DNA from: CBDBES01 sp965204465
Lineage (GTDB): Bacteria > Spirochaetota > Leptospiria > Turneriellales > CBDBES01
Direction of reading: 5' to 3'
NCBI GenBank assembly: GCA_965204465.1
Contig: OZ241995.1
Coordinates: 62,001-126,000, forward strand
Length of the DNA stretch: 64,000 nucleotides
A program made the translations under genes and the position numbers. Below are positions 52,784-61,194 of this stretch, piece after piece (positions within the stretch are counted from its first letter, which is position 1; each line of letters opens with the position of its first letter). The notes below the pieces were generated by a model. That model was given only the letters and a program-made list of their open reading frames with translations. It made no database searches and was not told where the DNA came from.

Positions 52784-53587
52784 CTATTTGCTAAAGGTAT
52801 TTCTGGCGCCCGGAGAGCCCTTATCGGCGCCTATGCTGTGAATACTCTGTGTAGCCCCTCCCCAGTTCTCTTTAACGTCATTACTTCTATGGTCCAGGTG
52901 ACCTGATGAAAGTTCTAATGAAGCATCATTTAATTTAAGGGAGTCAGCACCAACAATAGGAGCTTTCACTTCATCAATAATTTCACCAGAGGGGCTCTTG
53001 AGCCTGATCCCTTCTTCCTCTTCTCCTCCAATTCCTATTTCACCTTCCGTTGCAGCACACTTTATACTAGAACTAAAGTCGTAATTACCTCCAGGCTTCA
53101 CGCAGATTACCAGATATTCATTAGGCCCGATGACCTCATCTTGATTTACGAAAAATACTTTTTTCCCCTCTTCTTCTCCAGGAAGTTTGTCTGTTACATA
53201 AAAACCTGCTATTTTTATGGTTTTTTCTGTTGTGTTATAAATTTCAACATAATCGTCAATTTCATCTTTATCGCCTTTTATCTCCGTTATGATGATCTGC
53301 CCAGCCATAACTTGTTCTTGAGGTTCTTTTCTCTCACAGATAGCACCTTCCCCTTGGGTTCCACTTAAAACATACCCGGAGTTGCATCCCATACAACCTT
53401 TTGTATTGGCTGTCGTTGTCATTCCGCTTATGGGGGTACCGTTTGTACAGATATAGGGCATTGACATGCCATCATTGCCATCATCATTATCATCGCCACA
53501 GGAAATAGTCAAACCGATTATCACTATGGCTACCATCATGAGGGCTTTAATGATTCCGCCTTTGGGTCTCCTAATTTCTATCATCAT
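52784..53587 (-). CDS. Lipoprotein with lamin-tail (LTD) domain
   Basis: This encodes a 267-residue protein from the chosen ATG (MMIEIRRPKGG). The signal peptide ends IIGLTISC with candidate lipidated Cys30. A short Asp-rich stretch and a Cys-containing segment (CTNGTPISG, KGCMGCNSGYVL) precede the LTD beta-sandwich (AGQIIITEIKGDKDEIDDYV, EIYNTTEKTIKIAGFYVTD, EYLVICVKPGG). LTD domains occur in secreted proteins near nucleases and in leptospiral/other outer surface proteins. Longer starts further upstream exist but add no family-like sequence. Confidence 0.75.
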   Translation of the reverse strand: MMIEIRRPKGGIIKALMMVAIVIIGLTISCGDDNDDGNDGMSMPYICTNGTPISGMTTTANTKGCMGCNSGYVLSGTQGEGAICERKEPQEQVMAGQIIITEIKGDKDEIDDYVEIYNTTEKTIKIAGFYVTDKLPGEEEGKKVFFVNQDEVIGPNEYLVICVKPGGNYDFSSSIKCAATEGEIGIGGEEEEGIRLKSPSGEIIDEVKAPIVGADSLKLNDASLELSSGHLDHRSNDVKENWGGATQSIHSIGADKGSPGARNTFSK

Positions 53588-53689
53588 AAGTCTTCTTAAA
53601 GATAAGTATTTACATCCAATCTCATCAAAGAAGATAGATTGTAAAATATTAAAAAAAAATGTCATTTTGAAAAGTAACAATATTGTGAG

Positions 53690-54239
53690 CCTGTGCCTCA
53701 ACACAGAAGAATAATTTACTACATTGTAATCTATATCGTATTTTTTGTTCCCGAAGGTTTTTTGATATTCTTTCTCGAAAATACGAAATAATTTCCTAAT
53801 TTCCTGATCTATACAAGCTGTTCCCGTATCATTTTGCTAAAATGGAAGGCTATTGCAGCGATTTTTACCTTTGCAGTACAACATTCTTTACGCACAGTAC
53901 AAATAACACAATCAGCAGGTTTAGCATGATAACTTGTATACTTTCTGCCATCTTCTACATACTCTCTGTGAAACTCTAAACTCTTGCCCTCAGGACAAAT
54001 AAAATGATCCTCATCTTCATTGTAATTGAAATAATGAGCTTCATATCCTGAATCTTCTTCTCCTTTGTATCCAAAAGCTTAACAAATGCATAAATTTCGT
54101 GATTCTTATCAAGATTATCTCCCAGAGTACGGGAAAACATCATAAGTTGATCTCTATCGCTTTGTGCAAATCTATTGTTCATGGGACATAAAAAGTAAGA
54201 AACTCAAAAATGTAAATGTTTTTAAGTTGGCGCACAGGC
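53690..54239 (-). pseudogene. IS1182-like remnant C, internally deleted
   Basis: Both ends are present: GCCTGTGCCTCAACACAG at 53690 and GCCTGTGCGCCAACTT, inverted, ending at 54239. On the minus strand the transposase keeps its N-terminus (MNNRFAQSDRDQLMMFSRTL, start 54182), a Cys-rich middle (DEDHFICPEGKSLEFHREYV, CVICTVRKECCT) and the extreme C-terminus. Its internal deletions differ from those of remnants A and B. Confidence 0.8.
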
Positions 54240-54392
54240 CTCATATGTGTACAAAGTACAGCCTAACGGCATTGGTTATTGTAATATCATTCTTCTAAGT
54301 TTATTGACAAAATGTCTACCTTTTTTAGTTAGATAAAATAAATTCTAATTAAACTATTTATAATGATAGAGATCAAGGTATTTGGAGATTAA

Positions 54393-54680
54393 ATGAAAGA
54401 AAAAGTATATTGCGCAAATTGTGAACATTGCAGAGTGACCAGGGTATTTGAGCCAGACAATATCAAATATGTACTAAGAGTCAGATGCGTTAAAAAAAGA
54501 TGGTCTAAAAGATCTGGCGAAGAAAAACAATACAAATATTTTACAGTTGCAAGAAGAGTACAAATAGATTGCCCTGATTACTCTTCTACAGGAGATGCAG
54601 ACTCTTTTATTAAAAATTTAAAAAGAGAACTGCCAGTTAAAGATGAAATCTATACTCTAAAAGAAGCAGAAACATCATAA
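54393..54680 (+). CDS. Small Cys-rich conserved protein
   Basis: This 95-residue basic protein starts MKEKVYCANCEHCRVTRVFE, with two further cysteines (VRCVKK, IDCPDY). The CxxCxxC-like cluster plus later Cys suggests a metal-binding fold. Function not recognised. Shine-Dalgarno TGGAG lies about 6 bases before the ATG. It is the first of a plus-strand run leading to the RNase H gene. Confidence 0.6.
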   Translation: MKEKVYCANCEHCRVTRVFEPDNIKYVLRVRCVKKRWSKRSGEEKQYKYFTVARRVQIDCPDYSSTGDADSFIKNLKRELPVKDEIYTLKEAETS

Positions 54681-54803
54681 ACGGCAATGGAATAAAAGTT
54701 CTCTTAATTTATTATATTTTTTATTCAGCAATCTCAAAGTATGCCTGAATGTCAGAGGGTGTATATCATGGGGAAGGATTAGAAATAATAACCTGTGAAT
54801 AAC

Positions 54804-55253
54804 ATGCGAGGTTGGTATCAAATATTTGCCGATGGCGCTTCCAGATGCAATCCAGGTCATTCATCTATTGGAGTGGTATCTTTCTTACCGGATAAACCAC
54901 TTACAAGAGATAATATTGTATTTAAGATCAAGAAATATATAGGGAAACAAACAAATAACCAGGCAGAATATCAATCTTTGATCTTTGCTCTGGGAGAATG
55001 TGTACGCCGTAAAATACTGAATTGTAGAATATATATGGATTCTCAACTGGTGATCAGGCAAGTAGAAGAGAAATACAAGGTCAGGAATAAAAATTTAAAG
55101 CCATTGTTCTTAAAAGTAAAAGAATTAGAAAGAGATATAAAAGAATTAGAATATTTTCATATATCCAGAGAAGAAAATAAAATAGCGGATCAACTGGCAA
55201 ATGATGCATTGGATGAATATCTGATAAAGAAAAGTGGCCGAACCTACCTTTGA
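54804..55253 (+). CDS. rnhA: Ribonuclease HI-type protein
   Basis: RNase HI cleaves the RNA strand of RNA-DNA hybrids. The protein (149 residues from MRGWYQIFADGAS; a GTG three codons earlier is also possible) shows the catalytic residues: FADGASRCNPG (Asp), NNQAEYQSLIFAL (Glu), IYMDSQLVIRQV (Asp) and ENKIADQLANDAL (Asp). It lacks the basic handle and resembles the 'RNase H-like' type. Its 3' end overlaps the helicase start by 20 bases. Confidence 0.85.
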   Translation: MRGWYQIFADGASRCNPGHSSIGVVSFLPDKPLTRDNIVFKIKKYIGKQTNNQAEYQSLIFALGECVRRKILNCRIYMDSQLVIRQVEEKYKVRNKNLKPLFLKVKELERDIKELEYFHISREENKIADQLANDALDEYLIKKSGRTYL

Positions 55254-57366
55254 ACCCTGTTTCCCTTCTTGGTATTCCCCCACAGAAGAAGAACATAAAG
55301 ATTTTGAGCATGGAAATCTATCTGAGAATACATTAGAAAAAATAATCCTTTCTGGATTTGATCAAATTGCAAATTCTTTTGAAGATTATCAGAACAGGGA
55401 TCCTCAAATTAACATGTCAATCATGATCCTAAAATGTCTGTATAGCGGCAAGGTCGCTGTAATAGAAGCGGGAACGGGTATTGGTAAGTCTTTTGCATAT
55501 ATTGTGGCTTCTTTGGCATTTTCTTATTTAACAGGTGGAAGAGTACTTTTTACTACAGAGACTAAAAATCTACAAATGCAGATATTCCAAAAGGATATTC
55601 ATTTTATAAGATCGGTACTTTCCAATGATCTTAGATTTGAATTGTGCTTAGGTTCCGGAAACTATTTATGCCAGCTTCGCTACCAGGAAACATTTGATTC
55701 GGGATCATTCAGGGATACGATCAAGCCTAAAGAGATCAATCAATTTCATGAATGGGTGGGCAGAGTACAAAAAGAAAAAAAAGCAGGCACTGTCTATGAA
55801 CTGGAACCTAACCCCAACCCCCATTTTTGGTCAATGGTCAATAGAGATTCGGATGGATGTCCTGGAAAAAAATGCTCTTTTTATGAAGGCTGCAATTATT
55901 TTAGAGTAAAATATTCATGGACAAAAGCCAGAATACTGATTACGAATCACCACCTCCTTCTGTATCATATACAGAATGAAAAAAAAGTACTTCCTGAATA
56001 TGCATCTGTGGTAGTAGATGAAGCGCATGGTTTTTTGAAGACTGCCTATTCTATTTTTTCGATGTCTTTCCATACCCATCAATTGTCTGAATATAAAAAA
56101 TCATTTGATAAATTTTTTTTAAGCAATAAGAAACTTCAGGTGGACCTTTCTAAGAGACTGTCTCATTTATGGGGCCAATTAGAAACAGCCTGGAATTCTT
56201 TTTTTTCATACTGGGAAGATGAGCTCAACATGGCTTATGAGCAAAATAATATGAAGATCATCCAGAAATCCATAACCTTTGACATGAAAATTCCTAAAAA
56301 TTGTATCTTTGAAATACGAGCCAATCTACAGGAAAATTTTACCGATGATCCAAATAACAATTTGCTGAATTATGTAAATTCTTTTGATAAATTCTTAGGC
56401 AGAGCTTTTCAATTTTTTGATGCATTTCAGAAAATGGATTTTGAAGCTGCTGTATACTGGGCTTCTAAAGAAAAGGAAAAATTTTATTTACATACATGCA
56501 GCATCCAACTGGGGGATCATCTAAAAGAATTGTTTACGGAACAACAGATTTGGACGAGTGCCACAATTGGATATTGGTCTAAAACTACTCCACCTTCTAC
56601 TAAAGAAGAAGCCATTGAAAATGGTTATTTCAATTCATTTATTCAAAATATTTTCCCGCCTCAAATGCAAAAAGGTACAATACTTAAAAATATTTTTAAA
56701 TCTGGTTTTGATTTTAAACAACAGGTTCTGCTTTATCTACCCCGAAATCTTGAAGTCCCTCCCTGGGATTCTCCTGAAACAGAAAAGGAGACATACAGAG
56801 ATCATTTAATGGAACAGATCATTGAATTGGTCGAGTTATCTAAAGGAGGGGCTTTAGTGTTATTCACTTCGAATTGGATGCTGGAATATGCTTCCGATGT
56901 TCTGGAGGAAGCATTAAATTTTCCGGTTTTCTCTCAATTAAGATTAGGTGCCCAAAAAGCAATAGAAGAATTTCATTCTTGCTCTGAGGCGATTCTTTTA
57001 GGAACGAATTCATTTTGGCAGGGAATTGATATTCCTGGTTCTCGTCTTAGAATGTTGATCATTACTAAATTGATGTTCACTCCTCCGGAAGATCCCATCT
57101 ATAAGGCCAGAGATACACTATTCAAAAAAACGAACAGGAATGCTTTTTATGAACTAGCTCTACCCTATGCTAATACGATGCTGCGCCAAGGGTTTGGACG
57201 TTTGATCCGCAAGGAAACGGATAAAGGGGTGATTGCCATTCTGGATAGTAGGATATTATCCAAATCTTATGGTAAAAATTTATTAATGAATTTGCCAAGA
57301 GCGTCTGTGGTATATGATCAGGAAAAACTTGCTCAGGAAGTTAAAAATAAACTCATCTTTTCTTAA
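55234..57366 (+). CDS. DinG/XPD-like superfamily 2 DNA helicase
   Basis: This 710-residue helicase has Walker A EAGTGIGKSFAYIV, motif Ia TTETKNLQMQIF, a four-Cys stretch likely to bind an Fe-S cluster (CLGSGNYLC, CPGKKCSFYEGC), Walker B VVDEAHGF, and C-terminal motifs LLGTNSFWQGIDIPG and MLRQGFGRLIRKETDKGV. DinG-type enzymes unwind D-loops, R-loops and G-quadruplexes. It starts with GTG and overlaps the RNase H gene, so both enzymes may work on R-loops (inference). Confidence 0.88.
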   Translation: MAEPTFEPCFPSWYSPTEEEHKDFEHGNLSENTLEKIILSGFDQIANSFEDYQNRDPQINMSIMILKCLYSGKVAVIEAGTGIGKSFAYIVASLAFSYLTGGRVLFTTETKNLQMQIFQKDIHFIRSVLSNDLRFELCLGSGNYLCQLRYQETFDSGSFRDTIKPKEINQFHEWVGRVQKEKKAGTVYELEPNPNPHFWSMVNRDSDGCPGKKCSFYEGCNYFRVKYSWTKARILITNHHLLLYHIQNEKKVLPEYASVVVDEAHGFLKTAYSIFSMSFHTHQLSEYKKSFDKFFLSNKKLQVDLSKRLSHLWGQLETAWNSFFSYWEDELNMAYEQNNMKIIQKSITFDMKIPKNCIFEIRANLQENFTDDPNNNLLNYVNSFDKFLGRAFQFFDAFQKMDFEAAVYWASKEKEKFYLHTCSIQLGDHLKELFTEQQIWTSATIGYWSKTTPPSTKEEAIENGYFNSFIQNIFPPQMQKGTILKNIFKSGFDFKQQVLLYLPRNLEVPPWDSPETEKETYRDHLMEQIIELVELSKGGALVLFTSNWMLEYASDVLEEALNFPVFSQLRLGAQKAIEEFHSCSEAILLGTNSFWQGIDIPGSRLRMLIITKLMFTPPEDPIYKARDTLFKKTNRNAFYELALPYANTMLRQGFGRLIRKETDKGVIAILDSRILSKSYGKNLLMNLPRASVVYDQEKLAQEVKNKLIFS

Positions 57367-58024
57367 TATTGGATCAGGCGCGTTGTATGGTATTCTGGAT
57401 AAAGATACCTGTGATTTTTATAGATTGGATATCATTGAATTTGCAAAGGGCTTTTTCAATGGAGGAGGAAAAATTCTGCAATATAGGGATAAAATTTCTA
57501 CTCCGGATACAATTACTAAAAATTTTGAGGGATTGCTTAAAATGGCGAAAGAGTATAAGGGGATATGCATATTGAATGACTATATACAAATTGCTTTGCA
57601 ACTTAAAGCGCCTTTTCATCTTGGGCAAGAAGATATTTTTTTATCTGATATGTATTCTGCAAAAGAAATTTCTATTCCTTGGGGGCGATCCACCCATAAT
57701 AAAGCAGAAATATTAAATTCTATGGAACATATACCCCTACCCTCTTATATTGGATTCGGAAGTATATTTAAAAGCCTTACGAAAGAAAGAGTAGGCATAC
57801 ATTCTCTATCAATCGAAGATGTATTATGTATTTGGCCAAATGAAGTAGTTTTAATAGGAGGCATATCTATGGATAATATTCAACAACTGGTCCATCGATT
57901 CAAAGGGAATTCCAGAATATTTTATGCGGTGATCCGTGATTTTTTTCGCTTTGGGAATAAGACAAATGATATAGAAAAATATACCAGAAATTTTCTGGTG
58001 CATACGAATAGTACGCACAAATAA
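57314..58024 (+). CDS. thiE: Thiamine-phosphate synthase-like protein (ThiE/TenI family)
   Basis: ThiE joins the pyrimidine and thiazole moieties of thiamine. The 236-residue protein shows LYGILDKDTCDFYR, GGKILQYRDK (matching 'Q.R.K'), CILNDYIQIAL, FHLGQEDI, WGRSTHNKAE, YIGFGSIFKSLTKE and VLIGGISMDNI, all in ThiE order. The first ~20 residues overlap the helicase gene by 53 bases and may not belong to it; a later start is possible. No other thi genes are nearby. Confidence 0.8.
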   Translation: MIRKNLLRKLKINSSFLNIGSGALYGILDKDTCDFYRLDIIEFAKGFFNGGGKILQYRDKISTPDTITKNFEGLLKMAKEYKGICILNDYIQIALQLKAPFHLGQEDIFLSDMYSAKEISIPWGRSTHNKAEILNSMEHIPLPSYIGFGSIFKSLTKERVGIHSLSIEDVLCIWPNEVVLIGGISMDNIQQLVHRFKGNSRIFYAVIRDFFRFGNKTNDIEKYTRNFLVHTNSTHK

Positions 58025-58041
58025 AGTATACTAGAATTTTT

Positions 58042-58905
58042 ATGAAAATACCTCCAGATATGAAAGAGCCTTTAAAGGCACTCCAAAAAATTGCTGAAGA
58101 TCTAAGAGACCCGGAAGGTGGCTGTCCATGGGACTTAAAGCAAGATCATAAGAGTATGGTTAAACATTTGATCGAAGAAGCCTATGAGGTAGTGGATGCT
58201 ATCCAGGAATTAGAAGAAAATAAGGAAAGCTTTGAAAATCTGAAAGAGGAACTGGGTGACCTTTTATTTCAAATCATTTTCCACGCACAATTAGCCAAAG
58301 AAAAAAAATTTTTTAGCCTGGAGGATGTTTCTACATATATGTCTGAAAAGCTGATATTCAGGCATCCCCATGTATATAAACATTCAGAACAAACCGATTT
58401 AACGGAAGAAAAAATTCTTTCTAACTGGGAGCAACTAAAAAGGAAGGAAAAAGAGAAAAAACAAAAAAAATCTGATCAAGATAATGGAATGCTTTCAGGA
58501 ATCCCAAAGCATTTGCCTTCTTTATTGAAAGCATATCGAATTGGTCAAAAAGTAAACAGGGTTGGTTTTGACTGGCCTGGCACGGACGAAGTAAAAAAGA
58601 AAATAGAAGAAGCATTCATAGAATTAAAAAAAGAAACATCTGTAGAACATAATGGGTCTCAAGAAAAAATAAAATCAGGCCTGGGAGATATTCTATTTTC
58701 TCTATGCCAGTATTCCAGGCACCTGGGATTTGATCCTGAAGAGATACTTCAAAATACGAATCAAAAATTTATAAAAAAATTTCATTCTATAGAACAAAAA
58801 ATCAAATCATCTCTGGATCATGGTGAACATCCTTCTGCAGAAGAATGGAAAACCCTTTGGGATGAGACGCAATCTATGGATGGCGACACTAAAGGTATTA
58901 TATAG
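58042..58905 (+). CDS. mazG: Nucleoside triphosphate pyrophosphohydrolase MazG
   Basis: MazG hydrolyses (d)NTPs to monophosphates and can affect ppGpp levels. The 287-residue protein has two MazG repeats: CPWDLKQDHKSMVKHLIEEA with EEAYEVVDAI and EELGDLLFQIIFHAQ in the first (about 20-110), and KVNRVGFDWPG, KSGLGDILFSLCQYSRHLG in the second (about 165-265). Length is typical. Starts 17 bases after the ThiE-like gene. Confidence 0.9.
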   Translation: MKIPPDMKEPLKALQKIAEDLRDPEGGCPWDLKQDHKSMVKHLIEEAYEVVDAIQELEENKESFENLKEELGDLLFQIIFHAQLAKEKKFFSLEDVSTYMSEKLIFRHPHVYKHSEQTDLTEEKILSNWEQLKRKEKEKKQKKSDQDNGMLSGIPKHLPSLLKAYRIGQKVNRVGFDWPGTDEVKKKIEEAFIELKKETSVEHNGSQEKIKSGLGDILFSLCQYSRHLGFDPEEILQNTNQKFIKKFHSIEQKIKSSLDHGEHPSAEEWKTLWDETQSMDGDTKGII

Positions 58906-59249
58906 TAATATAGAAGAAGCAAGAATTAGAATGCCATTATATTTTTTCTTCCAGAATTAGAATGTCATTATATTCTTTCTTCTCATTTACGGATACAGTT
59001 CTTTTTTATTATTTCAGTCTTCTATTTGCTACCCATTTCACCCTATGGGCACAGGTCTTTGTTTTGTTGTCTGGATCACGGATGATATGGATTGAAGGAT
59101 GACACAGATTAAAATATAACAATCGCTTTTGCAACAAACGGTTAGACGGCATTCTGTTTTTTCCCTCTATTTCTTCTTACCAGGGGCTGTCCAAAAAGGA
59201 CAGTCCCACCCAGCCTAATTTCCATGCAAAACATGGATGTTTTGCAAGT
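58906..59249. other. Gene-free stretch with tandem repeat and palindromes
   Basis: This contains two 31-base tandem units beginning AGAATTAGAATG (58922 and 58953), about 200 bases without a recognisable signal, a hairpin GGGGCTGTCC-AAAAA-GGACAGTCCC (59183-59207) resembling the end of the MITE at 47626, and a 22-base perfect palindrome TGCAAAACAT-GG-ATGTTTTGCA (59225-59246). It looks like IS/MITE scar tissue. Confidence 0.6.
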
Positions 59250-59729
59250 ATGATCACTCTGAATCCTAATAATTTGAATGCAGAATATGAGGATCAACAT
59301 CTTGTGTCTCACGTAGTTATAAGTAATGACCAGAATTATGCCAATTTCATCATCCTTGGTATAACCCTTGTTCTTAAAAAAGAAGAATCCGAAATAGTAA
59401 ATAAATCGGGTATTTTTAGAAGCACCAATGGATATAGTGTCAGAGGTTCTACTTCTATTATCACACAAAATGGAGTTCATTATGTTCTATTGGGGGATGA
59501 TTTCCAAAGCGGTGGTGGGCCAGATCTAAATGTATATCTTACCAAAGGGCCTGCCATCCGGAACATACAAAATTTCATAGATTTGGGAGATCTAAAGAGT
59601 ATAAGAGGCGAACAAAGATATAGTATACCAGCATCTGTGGACATATCCCAATATACTCATGTGGTGATCTACTGTGTGGGAGCAAATGGAGCCTTTGGAA
59701 TTGCCCTATTAAACGCCCCATCTTCATGA
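59250..59729 (+). pseudogene. 5'-truncated DM13-domain protein
   Basis: The 159-residue frame aligns with the C-terminal half of the next gene: ITLNPNNLNAEYEDQHLVSH corresponds to its ITLTLASDSMNTTYDLEGYS, followed by a complete DM13 domain (LLGDDFQSGGGPDLNVYLTK, FIDLGDLKSIRGEQRYSIPA, THVVIYCVGANGAFGIALL). The signal peptide and first beta-sandwich are missing. The break lies at the palindromes just upstream, so truncation by an inserted element is likely. Confidence 0.72.
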
Positions 59730-59748
59730 TCATTATTCATAAAAAAGG

Positions 59749-59777
59749 TTGACAAACGAAGTACTTTTTCGTATAGG
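59749..59777 (+). promoter_or_regulatory. Promoter of the DM13 lipoprotein gene, probably leaderless
   Basis: TTGACA (59749-59754), a 17-base spacer and TATAGG (59772-59777) are followed after 6 bases by the ATG at 59784. This places the expected transcription start at or next to the start codon. No Shine-Dalgarno is present. Confidence 0.55.
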
Positions 59778-59783
59778 CATACT

Positions 59784-61085
59784 ATGTTTATCATATTTCA
59801 CTTTTTAAAGAATAAATTCTTCTATTTTCTTATTCTCGTATCTGTTTTTTGGGTCATAGCTTGTGAACAGGAAGAACAAATAGAAGAAAGAAAACAAGAA
59901 GATATAGATCTATTCTATAGAACCCTGGATGATAAAAAACTTCCTGATTCTATCAAGTTACAAGAAGATACGGACAATGATAATGATAGGCAATATATAT
60001 ACAGACTCGTTTTGAAATCCGTCCCAGAGGCAGATGTAAAAATAGAAATTGCCTTCTCAGATAATTCTATTGAAAATCTGAGCGTTTCTCCTAATTCTAT
60101 CACGTTCAATGCCTCTAACTGGGATAGACCACAGGAAATCACGATCACTCTAGAAGATGATGAAGAGGCCACAAGGTCCACTGTATTGATGCATAGTGTT
60201 ACCACAGAGGATATTTATTACCAGGCAGTTGAAGAGCGCAGCATTGTATTGATCATCGCAGACGATGACCCTGGTATTCTGTTAAAGGATACAAACGATA
60301 TCCCTTTGGCGAAAACATTGATCCCCCTTAGAGAAAATGAAGAAGCATTTAATTATAAAATAGTCTTGAACACTGAACCCACTGAAGATGTAGTCATCAT
60401 GGTCAATCTGCCTGCTTCCGCTCCTGGTAATTTAGAAATAGCCTCAGGGGCCCAATCGTTAACAGGTTCAAATGCTGGAGTCAATTTTACCTTTACATCC
60501 GGTAACTGGAGTAGCGCCCAACCCATTACACTCACTCTGGCTTCTGATAGTATGAATACAACATACGACTTAGAGGGCTATAGTGTTATGCATAATAGCA
60601 TGAGTGATGACATGAAGTATGAAGGCATTGAGATTCCTGACATAAAATTAATTCTTAGAGAAGAAAGAACAACTGCTCCTGATCCCACCGATCCTGACCC
60701 AGATGCGACTCAAATAGTCATCAAAACAGGTACTTTTATGCCTTATAGTAGTTCCTATATTTCTGAGGGTACCGCTTCCATCATCTCCAAGGAGGATGCA
60801 TTTTTTCTAATTCTGGAAGATGATTTTATAGTCTCAGACGGTCCTCAATTGAATGTATATTTAGCCAAAAGTGAGATAATATCAACAATACCACCACCTG
60901 GCGAAACAGATAGCTTTATAGATCTGGGAGGACTAAAAGAAACGAATAATGTAAATGATCTTATCGAACAGAGATATCCCATACCTGATGGTACAAACGT
61001 TTCTGAATATACGCATGTTATAATCCATTGCGTACCTTTTAATGTTAGTTTTGGAAGAGCCAGTTTAAATGAACCTTCTCCATAA
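59784..61085 (+). CDS. Lipoprotein with two beta-sandwich repeats and a C-terminal DM13 domain
   Basis: This 433-residue exported protein has a signal peptide ending VFWVIAC (Cys27). Residues about 60-165 and 175-290 are leptospiral-type repeats (SVSPNSITFNASNWDRPQEI and VNFTFTSGNWSSAQPITLTL). Residues about 310-433 are a DM13 domain (TGTFMPYSSSYISEGTASII, LEDDFIVSDGPQLNVYLAK, YTHVIIHCVPFNVSFGRASL). DM13 is predicted to act in redox or electron transfer. It is a close paralogue of the truncated gene upstream, so the pair arose by tandem duplication. Confidence 0.8.
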   Translation: MFIIFHFLKNKFFYFLILVSVFWVIACEQEEQIEERKQEDIDLFYRTLDDKKLPDSIKLQEDTDNDNDRQYIYRLVLKSVPEADVKIEIAFSDNSIENLSVSPNSITFNASNWDRPQEITITLEDDEEATRSTVLMHSVTTEDIYYQAVEERSIVLIIADDDPGILLKDTNDIPLAKTLIPLRENEEAFNYKIVLNTEPTEDVVIMVNLPASAPGNLEIASGAQSLTGSNAGVNFTFTSGNWSSAQPITLTLASDSMNTTYDLEGYSVMHNSMSDDMKYEGIEIPDIKLILREERTTAPDPTDPDPDATQIVIKTGTFMPYSSSYISEGTASIISKEDAFFLILEDDFIVSDGPQLNVYLAKSEIISTIPPPGETDSFIDLGGLKETNNVNDLIEQRYPIPDGTNVSEYTHVIIHCVPFNVSFGRASLNEPSP

Positions 61086-61089
61086 GATC

Positions 61090-61184
61090 CATTTAACAAT
61101 TAATTTAACGTAATAAAGAAGGGCAAGAATTTGAATGCCATTCCAATTAAATTCATTTAACGATTGATTTAACGTAATAAAGAG
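61090..61184. repeat. Two direct copies of a 34-base AT-rich unit between convergent genes
   Basis: CATTTAACAATTAATTTAAC-GTAATAAAGAAGGG (61090-61123) is repeated as CATTTAACGATTGATTTAAC-GTAATAAAGAGGGG (61151-61184). The 27 bases between them contain GAATGCCATTCCAATT, related to the dispersed repeat. No terminator hairpin is obvious. Confidence 0.65.
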
Positions 61185-61194
61185 GGGGGGGATA

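Noticed and set aside
30741..54290. Shared 16-base word CATTGGTTATTGTAAT beside IS remnants A and C
   Set aside because: A 16-base match is within what chance allows in 64 kb of AT-rich DNA on two strands, and it lies outside the element ends.
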